A program made the translations under genes and the position numbers. The notes under the pieces were generated by a model. The model made no database searches and had not been told where the DNA came from. It worked only from the letters and a program-made list of their open reading frames with translations. Source: Alphaproteobacteria bacterium (lineage in GTDB: Bacteria; Pseudomonadota; Alphaproteobacteria; UBA8366). From it: a stretch of 49,740 bases of DNA. This document shows, piece after piece, positions 9,124 to 17,456 of the stretch. The DNA lies in assembly GCA_009377445.1 (NCBI GenBank), contig WHUA01000021.1, forward strand, positions 1 through 49,740. Reading direction: 5' to 3'. The stretch's first letter is position 1, and each line of letters starts with the position of its first letter.

Positions 9124-9651
9124 ATGAGACTGAACGAGCTTTCGGACAACAAGGGCGCGACGCATGCGCGCAAGCGCATCGGCCGCGGCACCGGCTCCGG
9201 CACCGGCAAGACGGCCGGCAAGGGCCACAAGGGCCAGAAGGCGCGCGCTGGCGCCTCCATCGGCGGATTCGAAGGCGGCCAGATGCCGCTCTACCGGCGC
9301 GTGCCGAAGCGCGGCTTCACCAACATCTTCCGCAAGAAGTACGTCGAGCTGAATATCGGCCGGCTGCAGGAGGCGATCGATGCGAAACGCATCGACGCCA
9401 AGAAGCCCATCACGGGCGCGACGCTCGTCGAAGCGGGCATTCTTCGCCGGGTTCGCGACGGGGTGCGCCTTCTTGCAAAGGGTGAAATCAGTGCCAATGT
9501 GACCATTGAGGTCGCGGGCGCATCGAAGGCTGCCATCGAGGCCGTCGAGAAGGCGGGCGGCAAGGTCGTGCTGCCGCCGAAGGACGACGCGCCGCGCGGC
9601 AAGTCCAAGAAGAAAGCGAAGTCGCCCGAATCCGGCGGGAAGTCCGGCTGA
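9124..9651 (+). CDS. rplO: 50S ribosomal protein L15
   Basis: The 175-residue product starts MRLNELSDNKGATHARKRIG and has GRGTGSGTGKTAGKGHKGQK and FEGGQMPLYRRVPKRGF, the L15 glycine-rich RNA-binding signature. L15 is a late 50S assembly protein. The C-terminal 25 residues form a Lys/Ser/Gly-rich tail longer than in E. coli L15 (144 residues), a common alphaproteobacterial feature. Confidence 0.96.
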   Translation: MRLNELSDNKGATHARKRIGRGTGSGTGKTAGKGHKGQKARAGASIGGFEGGQMPLYRRVPKRGFTNIFRKKYVELNIGRLQEAIDAKRIDAKKPITGATLVEAGILRRVRDGVRLLAKGEISANVTIEVAGASKAAIEAVEKAGGKVVLPPKDDAPRGKSKKKAKSPESGGKSG

Positions 9652-9697
9652 CGCAGGCCGCCTTTCCCGACCCAAGCGGCGCACAGGATAGGACAGC

Positions 9698-11037
<1,340 letters not shown>

Positions 11038-11041
<4 letters not shown>

Positions 11042-11625
11042 ACGTCATCCTGCTGGGTCCCCCCGGCGCCGGCAAGGGCACCCAGGCTCAACGTTTGGTT
11101 GAGAAATACGGCATCGTTCAACTTTCAACAGGCGACATTCTGCGCGGCGCGGTGGCCTCGGGCAGCGCGCTCGGCAAGCAGGCGAAGGAAGTCATGGAAG
11201 CGGGCCAGCTCATGCCCGACGATCTGATGATCCGCATCATCTCGGACCGCATCGACCAGCCCGATTGCGCCAACGGCTTCATTCTGGACGGCTTCCCGCG
11301 CACCGTTCCGCAGGCGGACGCGCTGGACACGCTGTTGTCCCAAAAGGGTCTGCGGCTGGATCATGTGATCGAGCTGAAGGTCGACGACGCCGCGCTGGTC
11401 GCCCGGATCAGGGGCCGGGCCAGCGAAGAGAGCGCCGCGGGCAAGGCTCGGGCCGACGACAACGCGGAAACCTTGAAGAAGCGGCTTGCGGTCTATCACG
11501 AGCAAACGGCGCCGATACTGCCCTACTATCGCCGGAAGGGGGTCCTCAAGGCCGTGGACGGCATGGCGGACATCGCCGGCGTCGCACGTCAGATCGATGC
11601 GCTCGTCGGCGGCGGGGAGAATTGA
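11038..11625 (+). CDS. adk: Adenylate kinase
   Basis: The 195-residue enzyme interconverts ATP + AMP and 2 ADP. The P-loop GPPGAGKGTQAQRL lies at residues 7-20. LSTGDILRGAV (AMP site) and GFILDGFPRTVPQADAL follow. The protein is shorter than E. coli Adk (214 residues): the lid between RIRGRA and KKRLAVYHEQT is short and lacks zinc-binding cysteines, a short-lid form common in alphaproteobacteria. It overlaps secY by 4 bases. Its TGA stop lies within the -35 box of the rpsM promoter. Confidence 0.96.
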
Positions 11626-11649
11626 CAGCATGGGCTTTTCCCCTATAAT
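11622..11649 (+). promoter_or_regulatory. Perfect-consensus sigma70 promoter for rpsM-rpsK-rpoA-rplQ
   Basis: TTGACA (11622-11627) and TATAAT (11644-11649) are both exact matches to the sigma70 consensus, separated by 16 bases. The -35 box contains the adk stop codon. A transcript would start near 11656 and leave a leader of about 200 bases before rpsM. This marks the alpha cluster as a separate, strongly driven transcription unit. Confidence 0.85.
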
Positions 11650-11655
11650 CCGCCG

Positions 11656-11858
11656 TCCCGGAGCCGATCTTGCGGCGTCCGGCCCAGTTGACTTTCCGGC
11701 GGCACATACTGCGGCGGCAGATACGGCGGCAGCATATACAAGGCAACGCATAGACGTGCGGTGCAACGTGAAATCCGGATCACGGACAGGCGACCGGCCA
11801 GGCAGATTTGGCTCGGGCGCCGAGTTCGTATCCAAGCGTTTGATGAGGAGAACGTAGA
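11656..11858 (+). promoter_or_regulatory. Leader of the rpsM operon with a threefold 15-base repeat
   Basis: About 200 untranslated bases lie between the predicted transcription start and rpsM, unusual in a cluster where genes otherwise overlap. Three consecutive 15-base units fit GCGGCRGCANATACR loosely (11696-11710, 11711-11725, 11726-11740). Near the end CTCGG-GCGC-CGAG (around 11812-11824) can form a hairpin, and GAGGAG (11845-11850) is the rpsM ribosome-binding site. The length and repeats suggest regulation, possibly by a ribosomal protein (inference). Confidence 0.5.
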
Positions 11859-12233
11859 GTGGCACGCATAGCTGGCGTGAATATCCCGACACAGAAGCGC
11901 GTCGAAATCGGCCTGACCTACATCCACGGCGTCGGCCGGACCAAGGCGCGCGAGCTGTGCAAGGCCTGCGGCATCCCGGCCGAGCGGCGCGTGAGCGAGC
12001 TCAGCGAGCAGGAGGTCATCGGCATCCGCGAAGCGATCGACCGCGACTACACGGTCGAGGGCGATCTGCGCCGGCAAGTGGCCATGAATATCAAGCGTTT
12101 GATGGATCTCGGTTGTTACCGCGGATTGCGCCACCGCAAGGGACTTCCGGTTCGAGGCCAGCGTACTCACACCAACGCCCGTTCGCGCAAGGGGCCGGCC
12201 CGCCCGATCGCCGGTAAGAAGAAGGCGGTATAA
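11859..12233 (+). CDS. rpsM: 30S ribosomal protein S13
   Basis: This 124-residue protein reads ARIAGVNIPTQKRVEIGLTY from a GTG start and contains GCYRGLRHRKGLPVRGQRTH and TNARSRKGPARPIAGKKKAV, the full S13 pattern with helix-hairpin and basic C-terminal tail. S13 bridges the 30S head to L5 and touches P-site tRNA. GAGGAG ends 8 bases before the GTG. It is the first gene of the promoter-driven alpha cluster. Confidence 0.97.
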   Translation: MARIAGVNIPTQKRVEIGLTYIHGVGRTKARELCKACGIPAERRVSELSEQEVIGIREAIDRDYTVEGDLRRQVAMNIKRLMDLGCYRGLRHRKGLPVRGQRTHTNARSRKGPARPIAGKKKAV

Positions 12234-12245
12234 GGAGCACTATCG

Positions 12246-12641
12246 ATGGCCAAGGCAGCAACAGCCGCGCGAATGCGCCGGCGTGAGCGCAAGAACATTA
12301 CCTCCGGCGTCGCCCATGTGTGCGCGTCGTTCAACAACACGATGATCACGATCACCGACGCGCAGGGCAATGCGATCGCCTGGTCCTCCGCCGGGGGCAT
12401 GGGCTTCAAGGGCAGCCGGAAATCGACGCCCTACGCGGCCCAGATGGCGGCGGAAGACGCGGGCCGCAAGGCCATGGAGCACGGCATGAGGACCCTCGAG
12501 GTCTTCGTCAAGGGGCCTGGCTCGGGACGCGAGTCCGCGCTGCGCGCTTTGCAGTCGGTCGGCTTCACGGTGACGTCGATCCGCGACGTGACGCCAATTC
12601 CGCATAACGGATGCCGACCGCCGAAACGCCGGCGCGTTTGA
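12246..12641 (+). CDS. rpsK: 30S ribosomal protein S11
   Basis: The 131-residue product contains NITSGVAHVCASFNNTMITI, GPGSGRESALRALQSVGFTV and the C-terminal DVTPIPHNGCRPPKRRRV, all invariant in S11, a platform protein near the 3' end of 16S rRNA. It starts 12 bases after rpsM, with AAGGAGC upstream. Confidence 0.97.
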   Translation: MAKAATAARMRRRERKNITSGVAHVCASFNNTMITITDAQGNAIAWSSAGGMGFKGSRKSTPYAAQMAAEDAGRKAMEHGMRTLEVFVKGPGSGRESALRALQSVGFTVTSIRDVTPIPHNGCRPPKRRRV

Positions 12642-12727
12642 TTTGGATTAATTCTGTTTCGATTGAATTCTACTTTAAAACGCAGGCGTAAAGCACTGCG
12701 GTTATTGGAAAGAGCGAGGTCGCTACG
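12642..12727 (+). promoter_or_regulatory. AT-rich spacer between rpsK and rpoA
   Basis: This 86-base gap has long A/T runs (for example 12641-12660 and 12668-12680) inside an otherwise GC-rich cluster. I can align only weak hexamers, so no promoter is named. The composition would suit a secondary rpoA promoter or an RNase E-type processing site; neither is shown. GAGG lies 8 bases before the rpoA GTG. Confidence 0.3.
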
Positions 12728-13744
12728 GTGCTCCAGAAGAACTGGCAATCTTTGATCAAGCCGAACAAGCTGAATATCGAACCCGGGGTGGATTCGTCGC
12801 GCGTCGCAACGGTGGTCGCCGAGCCCCTGGAGCGCGGATTCGGCCTGACCCTCGGCAATGCGCTGCGCCGCGTCCTGCTGTCGTCGCTGCAGGGGGCTGC
12901 CGTCACGTCGATCCAGATCGACGGCGTGCTGCACGAGTTCTCGTCCATCCAGGGCGTGCGCGAGGACGTGACCGACATCGTGCTGAACATCAAGTCGCTG
13001 GCGCTCCGCATGCACAGCGACGGCCCGAAGCGCATGATGCTGACGGCGAAAGGGCCGGGCGAGGTCACCGCCGCGAAGATCGAGACCGGGCACGATATCG
13101 AGGTGTTGAACCCCGATCTCGTGATCTGCACGCTCGATCGCGGCGCGACGCTGAACATGGAGCTGACCGTCGAGCACGGCATGGGCTATGTCGCGGCGTC
13201 GATGAACCGGCCCGCGGACGCGCCGATCGGCCTCATCCCCGTGGACTCGGTCTACAGCCCGGTTCGCAAGGTGTCCTACAAGGTCGAGAATACCCGCGTC
13301 GGGCAGGTCACCGACTACGACAAGCTGTCGATGACGGTGGAGACCAACGGCACCGTGACGCCGGAAGACTCGGTGGCGCTTGCCGCACGCATCCTGCAGG
13401 ACCAGCTTCAGCTCTTCATCAATTTCGAGGAGCCGCGCGCCCAGGTCGAACAGGAAGCGGCCTCGGACCTGCCGTTCAACAAGAACCTGCTGCGCAAGGT
13501 CGACGAGCTGGAGCTGTCGGTGCGGTCGGCGAACTGTCTCAAGAACGACAACATCGTCTACATCGGGGATCTGGTTCAGAAATCCGAGGCGGAGATGCTG
13601 CGGACGCCCAACTTCGGCCGCAAGTCGCTCAACGAGATCAAGGAAGTCCTGTCGCAGATGGGGCTGCATCTCGGCATGGAGATCAGCAACTGGCCGCCGG
13701 ACAACATCGAAGATCTTGCCCGCCGGCTCGAAGAGCCCTTTTGA
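12728..13744 (+). CDS. rpoA: DNA-directed RNA polymerase subunit alpha
   Basis: This 338-residue protein scaffolds RNA polymerase assembly. The N-terminal domain (about residues 1-235) holds EPLERGFGLTLGNALRRVLL and VDSVYSPVRKVSYKVENTRV. The C-terminal DNA-binding domain (about 250-325) has LRKVDELELSVRSANCLKND and TPNFGRKSLNEIKEVL, the UP-element and activator-contact surface. Translation begins at GTG 12728 (V/M-LQKNWQSLIKPNK), the family N-terminus. Confidence 0.97.
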   Translation: MLQKNWQSLIKPNKLNIEPGVDSSRVATVVAEPLERGFGLTLGNALRRVLLSSLQGAAVTSIQIDGVLHEFSSIQGVREDVTDIVLNIKSLALRMHSDGPKRMMLTAKGPGEVTAAKIETGHDIEVLNPDLVICTLDRGATLNMELTVEHGMGYVAASMNRPADAPIGLIPVDSVYSPVRKVSYKVENTRVGQVTDYDKLSMTVETNGTVTPEDSVALAARILQDQLQLFINFEEPRAQVEQEAASDLPFNKNLLRKVDELELSVRSANCLKNDNIVYIGDLVQKSEAEMLRTPNFGRKSLNEIKEVLSQMGLHLGMEISNWPPDNIEDLARRLEEPF

Positions 13745-13778
13745 GGCAGCGACGATCTGATAGCGAGGAGCAGGCGAG

Positions 13779-14201
13779 ATGCGCCATAAAATGAGCGGCC
13801 GGAAGCTCGGCCGGAAAAGCCAGCATCGCAAGGCCATGTTCTCGAACATGGCGGCGTCGCTGATCAAGCACGAGCAGATCAAGACCACGCTGCCGAAGGC
13901 GAAAGAGATGCGCGGCGTGGTCGACAAGCTCATCACGCTCGGCAAGAGCGGGACCATGCACGACCGCCGTCGCGCCTATGCCTTCCTGCGCGACGACGCC
14001 ACGACGGCGAAGCTGTTCGAGACGCTGGGTCCGCGTTACAAGGACCGCAGCGGCGGCTATACGCGCGTCCTGAAGGCGGGCATGCGCTACGGCGACGCGG
14101 CGGACATGGCGATCATCGAGCTGGTAGACCGCGACGTCGACGCGAAGGGGCTCCTCTCCGGTCCCGTGGAGACCGGCGAGGAGACGAGCGCCGCAGCGTA
14201 G
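13779..14201 (+). CDS. rplQ: 50S ribosomal protein L17
   Basis: The 140-residue product MRHKMSGRKLGRKSQHRKAM has NMAASLIKHEQIKTTLPKAK and GGYTRVLKAGMRYGDAADMA, the L17 signatures. L17 lies near the peptide exit. The C-terminal stretch SGPVETGEETSAAA is a species-variable tail. It ends the ribosomal cluster. Confidence 0.97.
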   Translation: MRHKMSGRKLGRKSQHRKAMFSNMAASLIKHEQIKTTLPKAKEMRGVVDKLITLGKSGTMHDRRRAYAFLRDDATTAKLFETLGPRYKDRSGGYTRVLKAGMRYGDAADMAIIELVDRDVDAKGLLSGPVETGEETSAAA

Positions 14202-14235
14202 GGCGGCCGAGCTTTTTGCAGGATGCATCGCGCCG

Positions 14236-14262
14236 CTCGTCCTTCGACAGGCTCAGGACGAG
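14236..14262. repeat. Palindromic intergenic repeat (CTCGTCCT...AGGACGAG)
   Basis: CTCGTCCT (14236-14243) and AGGACGAG (14255-14262) are perfect inverted arms around an 11-base centre. I recognise this as a palindromic element found many times between genes in alphaproteobacteria; read in frame it gives the spurious peptide LVLSLSKDER on the - strand. Here it lies between rplQ and the protease gene and may stabilise or end the ribosomal transcript. Confidence 0.75.
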
Positions 14263-14310
14263 GTCCGACTCATCGTTGGCTCCTGCGCGGCGGAGCGGTA
14301 AGGTGCCGGC

Positions 14311-15720
14311 ATGCATAGGCGGATTCAGTCCTTTCTCGTCCTCGCCCTGATCGCGCTCGTCCCGATCCCGTCTTCGGCGCAGCAGCGCGCCGTCCCGTCC
14401 GGCAAGGAGCAGATCCAGCTCTCCTTCGCGCCGATCGTGCGCAAGGCGGCGCCCGCGGTGGTCAACATCTACACCAAACGGTTGGTGCAGGAGCGCGTCT
14501 CTCCCTTCGCGGACGATCCGTTCTTCCGGCGCTTCTTCGGCGACGGGTCGCCGTTCGGCGGCGGCACGCGGAAGCGGTACGAGAACTCGCTCGGGTCGGG
14601 GGTCATCGTCCGCGGCGACGGCGTCGTCGTGACCAACCACCATGTGATCAAGGATGCCGACACCATCACCGTCGTGCTGCACGACCGGCGCGAATTCGAT
14701 GCGGAGATCCTGATCAACGACGAGCGCACCGACATTGCCGTCCTTCGCATCGAGGTCCGGAACGAGTCGCTGCCCTATCTCGAATTCGGGGATGCGGACG
14801 CGCTGGAGGTCGGCGACATGGTGCTGGCGATCGGCAATCCCTTCGGCATCGGCCAGACGGTGAGCTCCGGCATCGTCTCGGGGCTGGCGCGGACCGAGGT
14901 CGGCATCACCGATTTCCGTTCGTTCATTCAGACGGACGCGGCGATCAATCCCGGCAACTCAGGCGGCGCGCTGGTGGCGATGGACGGCCGGCTTGTGGGC
15001 ATCAACACGGCGATCTTTTCGCGCACCGGCGGCTCGGTAGGCATCGGATTCGCGGTTCCCAGCGACATGGTCAGCACCATCGTCCGCAGCGCCGTCTCGG
15101 GCAAGCCGTTGATACGGCCCTGGCTGTCGCTCGGCGCGACGGAGGTCTCCGCCGAGATCGCATCGGCGATGGGGCTCGACCGGCCCGGCGGCATCCTGGT
15201 GGAGACGGTACAGCCGAGCGGCCCGGCCGATAAGGCCGGGTTGAAACGCGGCGACGTGATCTTCGAGGTCGACCGCAAGGCGGTCGACGACGTGCAGAGC
15301 ATGCGGTTCCGCCTCGCAGTCCACAGCATCGGCGACAAGGTCACGATGTCGGTGCGCCGCCGCGGCAAGGTTCTTCATATTCCGTTCGCATTGCAGGCGC
15401 CGCCCGAGATCCCGCCGCGCGACACGACCGTGCTCAAGGGGCAGAATCCGCTGGCCGGGGCGAAGGTGCTGAACCTGTCGCCCGCCGTCGCGGCCGAGGT
15501 GGGCTTCGATGAATCCGAGATCGGCGTGGTTGCGGTCGAGATAGCGCGCCGTTCCTGGGCCGCCCGTATCGGTTTGCGGCCGGGCGACGTGATCCTCGGC
15601 GTCAACGGCCGGAAGATCGGCGTGGTCGACGACCTCGAACAGGCCACGGCCCAGCCGAGCGATCGCTGGCTCATCGAGATCCGGCGCGGCAACAAGACGT
15701 TGCGGGTGGAAGTCGGCTAG
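14311..15720 (+). CDS. Do-family (DegP/DegQ-like) periplasmic serine protease
   Basis: The 469-residue protein has a signal peptide (MHRRIQSFLVLALIALVPIP, predicted cleavage after SSA near residue 23). A trypsin-like domain follows with catalytic His111 (TNHHVI), Asp141 (ERTDIAVL) and Ser217 (NPGNSGGAL), then two PDZ domains (about 275-360 and 385-465). Such proteases degrade or refold damaged envelope proteins. The loop KRYENSLGSGVIV before the His is typical. The gene follows the ribosomal cluster but has its own spacing. Whether it is a DegP, DegQ or MucD counterpart cannot be told from sequence alone. Confidence 0.93.
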   Translation: MHRRIQSFLVLALIALVPIPSSAQQRAVPSGKEQIQLSFAPIVRKAAPAVVNIYTKRLVQERVSPFADDPFFRRFFGDGSPFGGGTRKRYENSLGSGVIVRGDGVVVTNHHVIKDADTITVVLHDRREFDAEILINDERTDIAVLRIEVRNESLPYLEFGDADALEVGDMVLAIGNPFGIGQTVSSGIVSGLARTEVGITDFRSFIQTDAAINPGNSGGALVAMDGRLVGINTAIFSRTGGSVGIGFAVPSDMVSTIVRSAVSGKPLIRPWLSLGATEVSAEIASAMGLDRPGGILVETVQPSGPADKAGLKRGDVIFEVDRKAVDDVQSMRFRLAVHSIGDKVTMSVRRRGKVLHIPFALQAPPEIPPRDTTVLKGQNPLAGAKVLNLSPAVAAEVGFDESEIGVVAVEIARRSWAARIGLRPGDVILGVNGRKIGVVDDLEQATAQPSDRWLIEIRRGNKTLRVEVG

Positions 15721-15767
15721 ATCAATCTGAAATCAGGTGGAATCACCTGATTGCAGGTAAATTGATC
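15720..15767. repeat. Nested palindrome after the protease gene
   Basis: An outer inverted repeat GATCAAT (15720-15726) / ATTGATC (15761-15767) encloses an inner hairpin AATCAGGT (15731-15738) / ACCTGATT (15745-15752). It starts at the last base of the protease stop codon. This looks like a dispersed palindromic element of the kind common between alphaproteobacterial genes, and could also protect the mRNA 3' end. Confidence 0.7.
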
Positions 15768-15782
15768 TATCTTAAAAGGTTA

Positions 15783-15816
15783 GAGCAACCTGCGTCCGAT
15801 AGGACGCAGGTTGCTC
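15783..15816. repeat. Perfect 15-bp inverted repeat with 4-base loop
   Basis: GAGCAACCTGCGTCC (15783-15797) and its exact complement (15802-15816) flank the loop GATA. There is no T tract after it, so it is not a classical terminator. A long perfect stem of this kind suits a REP-like mobile element or a strong mRNA-stabilising hairpin. It ends 27 bases before the likely rarA start. Confidence 0.85.
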
Positions 15817-15843
15817 CGGCGTCAACAAGGACAAGGTGGGCGA

Positions 15844-17166
15844 TTGGGCGGTCCCTCACAGCCGGGTCTCTTCGAACGGTCGGCGCCGCGTCCCTTGGCC
15901 GACCGGCTGCGGCCGCGCTCGCTCGACGAGATCGTAGGCCAGGCGCATGTGCTGGGGCCGGGCGGGCCGATCCGCCGCATGCTCGCCTCCGGGGCGCTCG
16001 CCTCGATGGTCTTCTGGGGGCCGCCCGGCTGCGGCAAGACCACCATCGCTCGCCTGCTCGCCGACGAGGTCGATCTGGAGTTCGAGCCGCTCTCGGCGGT
16101 CTTCTCGGGCGTGGCGGACCTTCGCAAGGTGTTCGAGCGGGCGAAACAGCGGCGCGCGTCCGGCGGCGGCACGCTGCTCTTCGTCGACGAGATCCACCGT
16201 TTCAACCGGGCGCAACAGGACGGATTCCTGCCCTATGTCGAGGACGGCACCGTCATCCTGGTGGGCGCGACGACGGAAAACCCGAGCTTCGAGCTGAACG
16301 CAGCGCTTCTGTCGCGCTGCCAGGTATTCGTCCTGCACCGCCTCGACCGCGACGCGCTGGAGACCCTGCTCGGGCGCGCCGAGCAGGCCGAAGGCCGCAA
16401 GCTCCCCCTGCAGGACGAGGCGCGCGAGAGCCTGATCGCGATGGCGGACGGCGACGGGCGCTTCATCCTGAACCTCTGCGAGGAGCTGTTCCGGCGTCCC
16501 GAGGCCGCGGCGCTGGACCGGCAGGCGCTCGCCGAAGCCGTGCAGCGGCGCGCCCCGGTCTATGACAAGGCGCAGGACAGCCACTACAACCTGATCAGCG
16601 CGCTGCACAAGTCGCTGCGCGGCTCGGACACGGACGCCGCGCTCTATTGGCTCGCCCGCATGCTGGCCGGCGGCGAGGAGCCGCGCTACATCGCCCGCCG
16701 CCTGCTGCGCTTCGCCTATGAGGACATCGGCCTCGCCGATCCGAATGCGGCGCTCCAGGCGCTGGCGGCGTGGGAAACCTACGAGCGGATCGGCTCGCCG
16801 GAGGGCGAGCTGGCGCTGGCCCATCTGGTGATCTACCTCGGCACCGCGCCCAAATCGAACGCCGCCTACAAGGCCTATGGCGCGGCGGCACGGGCGGCGC
16901 GGGAAACCGGGTCGCTCAGCCCGCCGAAGCACATCCTCAACGCGCCGACCCGGCTGATGAAGGATCTCGGCTACGGCGCGGGCTACGAATACGACCACGA
17001 CGCGGACGATGCCTTTTCCGGCCAGGGCTATTTCCCCGACGAGATGCCGCGCGAGCGCTTCTACGCGCCCGCCGACCGCGGCTTCGAGCGCGAGATCGCC
17101 AAACGCCTCGCCTATTGGGAGAAGCTTCGCGCCGAACGGGGCAAGCGGGAAGGCGGGAAGTCCTAG
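15844..17166 (+). CDS. rarA: Replication-associated recombination protein A (AAA+ ATPase)
   Basis: RarA (MgsA) is a clamp-loader-like AAA+ ATPase acting at stalled replication forks. From the TTG at 15844 it is 440 residues, with PRPLADRLRPRSLDEIVGQ, Walker A GPPGCGKT (59-66), Walker B LLFVDEIHRFN, sensor GATTENPSFELN and the C-terminal tetramerisation region with YEDIGLADPNA. No ATG fits. The TTG is preceded by AAGGTGGG, whereas an alternative TTG at 15811 lies inside the perfect hairpin. The start is therefore the least certain part. Confidence 0.93.
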   Translation: MGGPSQPGLFERSAPRPLADRLRPRSLDEIVGQAHVLGPGGPIRRMLASGALASMVFWGPPGCGKTTIARLLADEVDLEFEPLSAVFSGVADLRKVFERAKQRRASGGGTLLFVDEIHRFNRAQQDGFLPYVEDGTVILVGATTENPSFELNAALLSRCQVFVLHRLDRDALETLLGRAEQAEGRKLPLQDEARESLIAMADGDGRFILNLCEELFRRPEAAALDRQALAEAVQRRAPVYDKAQDSHYNLISALHKSLRGSDTDAALYWLARMLAGGEEPRYIARRLLRFAYEDIGLADPNAALQALAAWETYERIGSPEGELALAHLVIYLGTAPKSNAAYKAYGAAARAARETGSLSPPKHILNAPTRLMKDLGYGAGYEYDHDADDAFSGQGYFPDEMPRERFYAPADRGFEREIAKRLAYWEKLRAERGKREGGKS

Positions 17167-17179
17167 CACCACGGAATGG

Positions 17180-17258
17180 ACTCGCGGAACAAGTCCGCGA
17201 GTGACGATATTATTTATAACCAAACACTTATCGTCATTGCCGCACTTGTTGCGGCAAT
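17180..17258. repeat. Pair of REP-like hairpins in inverted orientation
   Basis: Hairpin 1: ACTCGCGGA (17180-17188) / TCCGCGAGT (17194-17202), loop ACAAG. Hairpin 2: ATTGCCGCA (17236-17244) / TGCGGCAAT (17250-17258), loop CTTGT. The loops are complementary, and both units continue with TGACGA on the loop-ACAAG strand, so these are two related elements facing each other, 33 bases apart around an AT-rich centre. This is the layout of a BIME or REPIN pair. Confidence 0.8.
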
Positions 17259-17456
17259 CCACGGACGGGTGCCGGCGCCGCATCGGTTTCGCGTCGTGGG
17301 ACGGCCGGTTGCCGCAGACGCCACGGGCATCCACCGCTGTAGCGAAGCGGCGGCGGGGCCGCTAGAATGTGCCCAACCTTGAGGCAGGCCTGAAAAAGCC
17401 GCCTCGGATTGCCCGTTTATTAATCGAAACGACCAAAAAACGAGGGATACGCTGAG
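17259..17456. other. Intergenic region before amtB
   Basis: About 200 bases between the REP pair and amtB. It holds GC-rich sequence, a patch CTGTAGCGAAGCGGCGG, and an AT-richer stretch from about 17408 to the gene that may contain the promoter. I looked for a sigma54 box with GG/GC 10 bases apart and adjacent conserved bases, as expected for nitrogen control, and found no convincing match. Confidence 0.4.

Noticed and set aside
11843..11857. Four-codon open frame (MRRT) directly before rpsM
   Set aside because: It overlaps the rpsM ribosome-binding site and is short enough to be chance; no regulatory codon pattern is visible.
17259..17456. Sigma54 promoter for amtB
   Set aside because: No GG/GC pair with correct spacing and flanking conserved bases was convincing.
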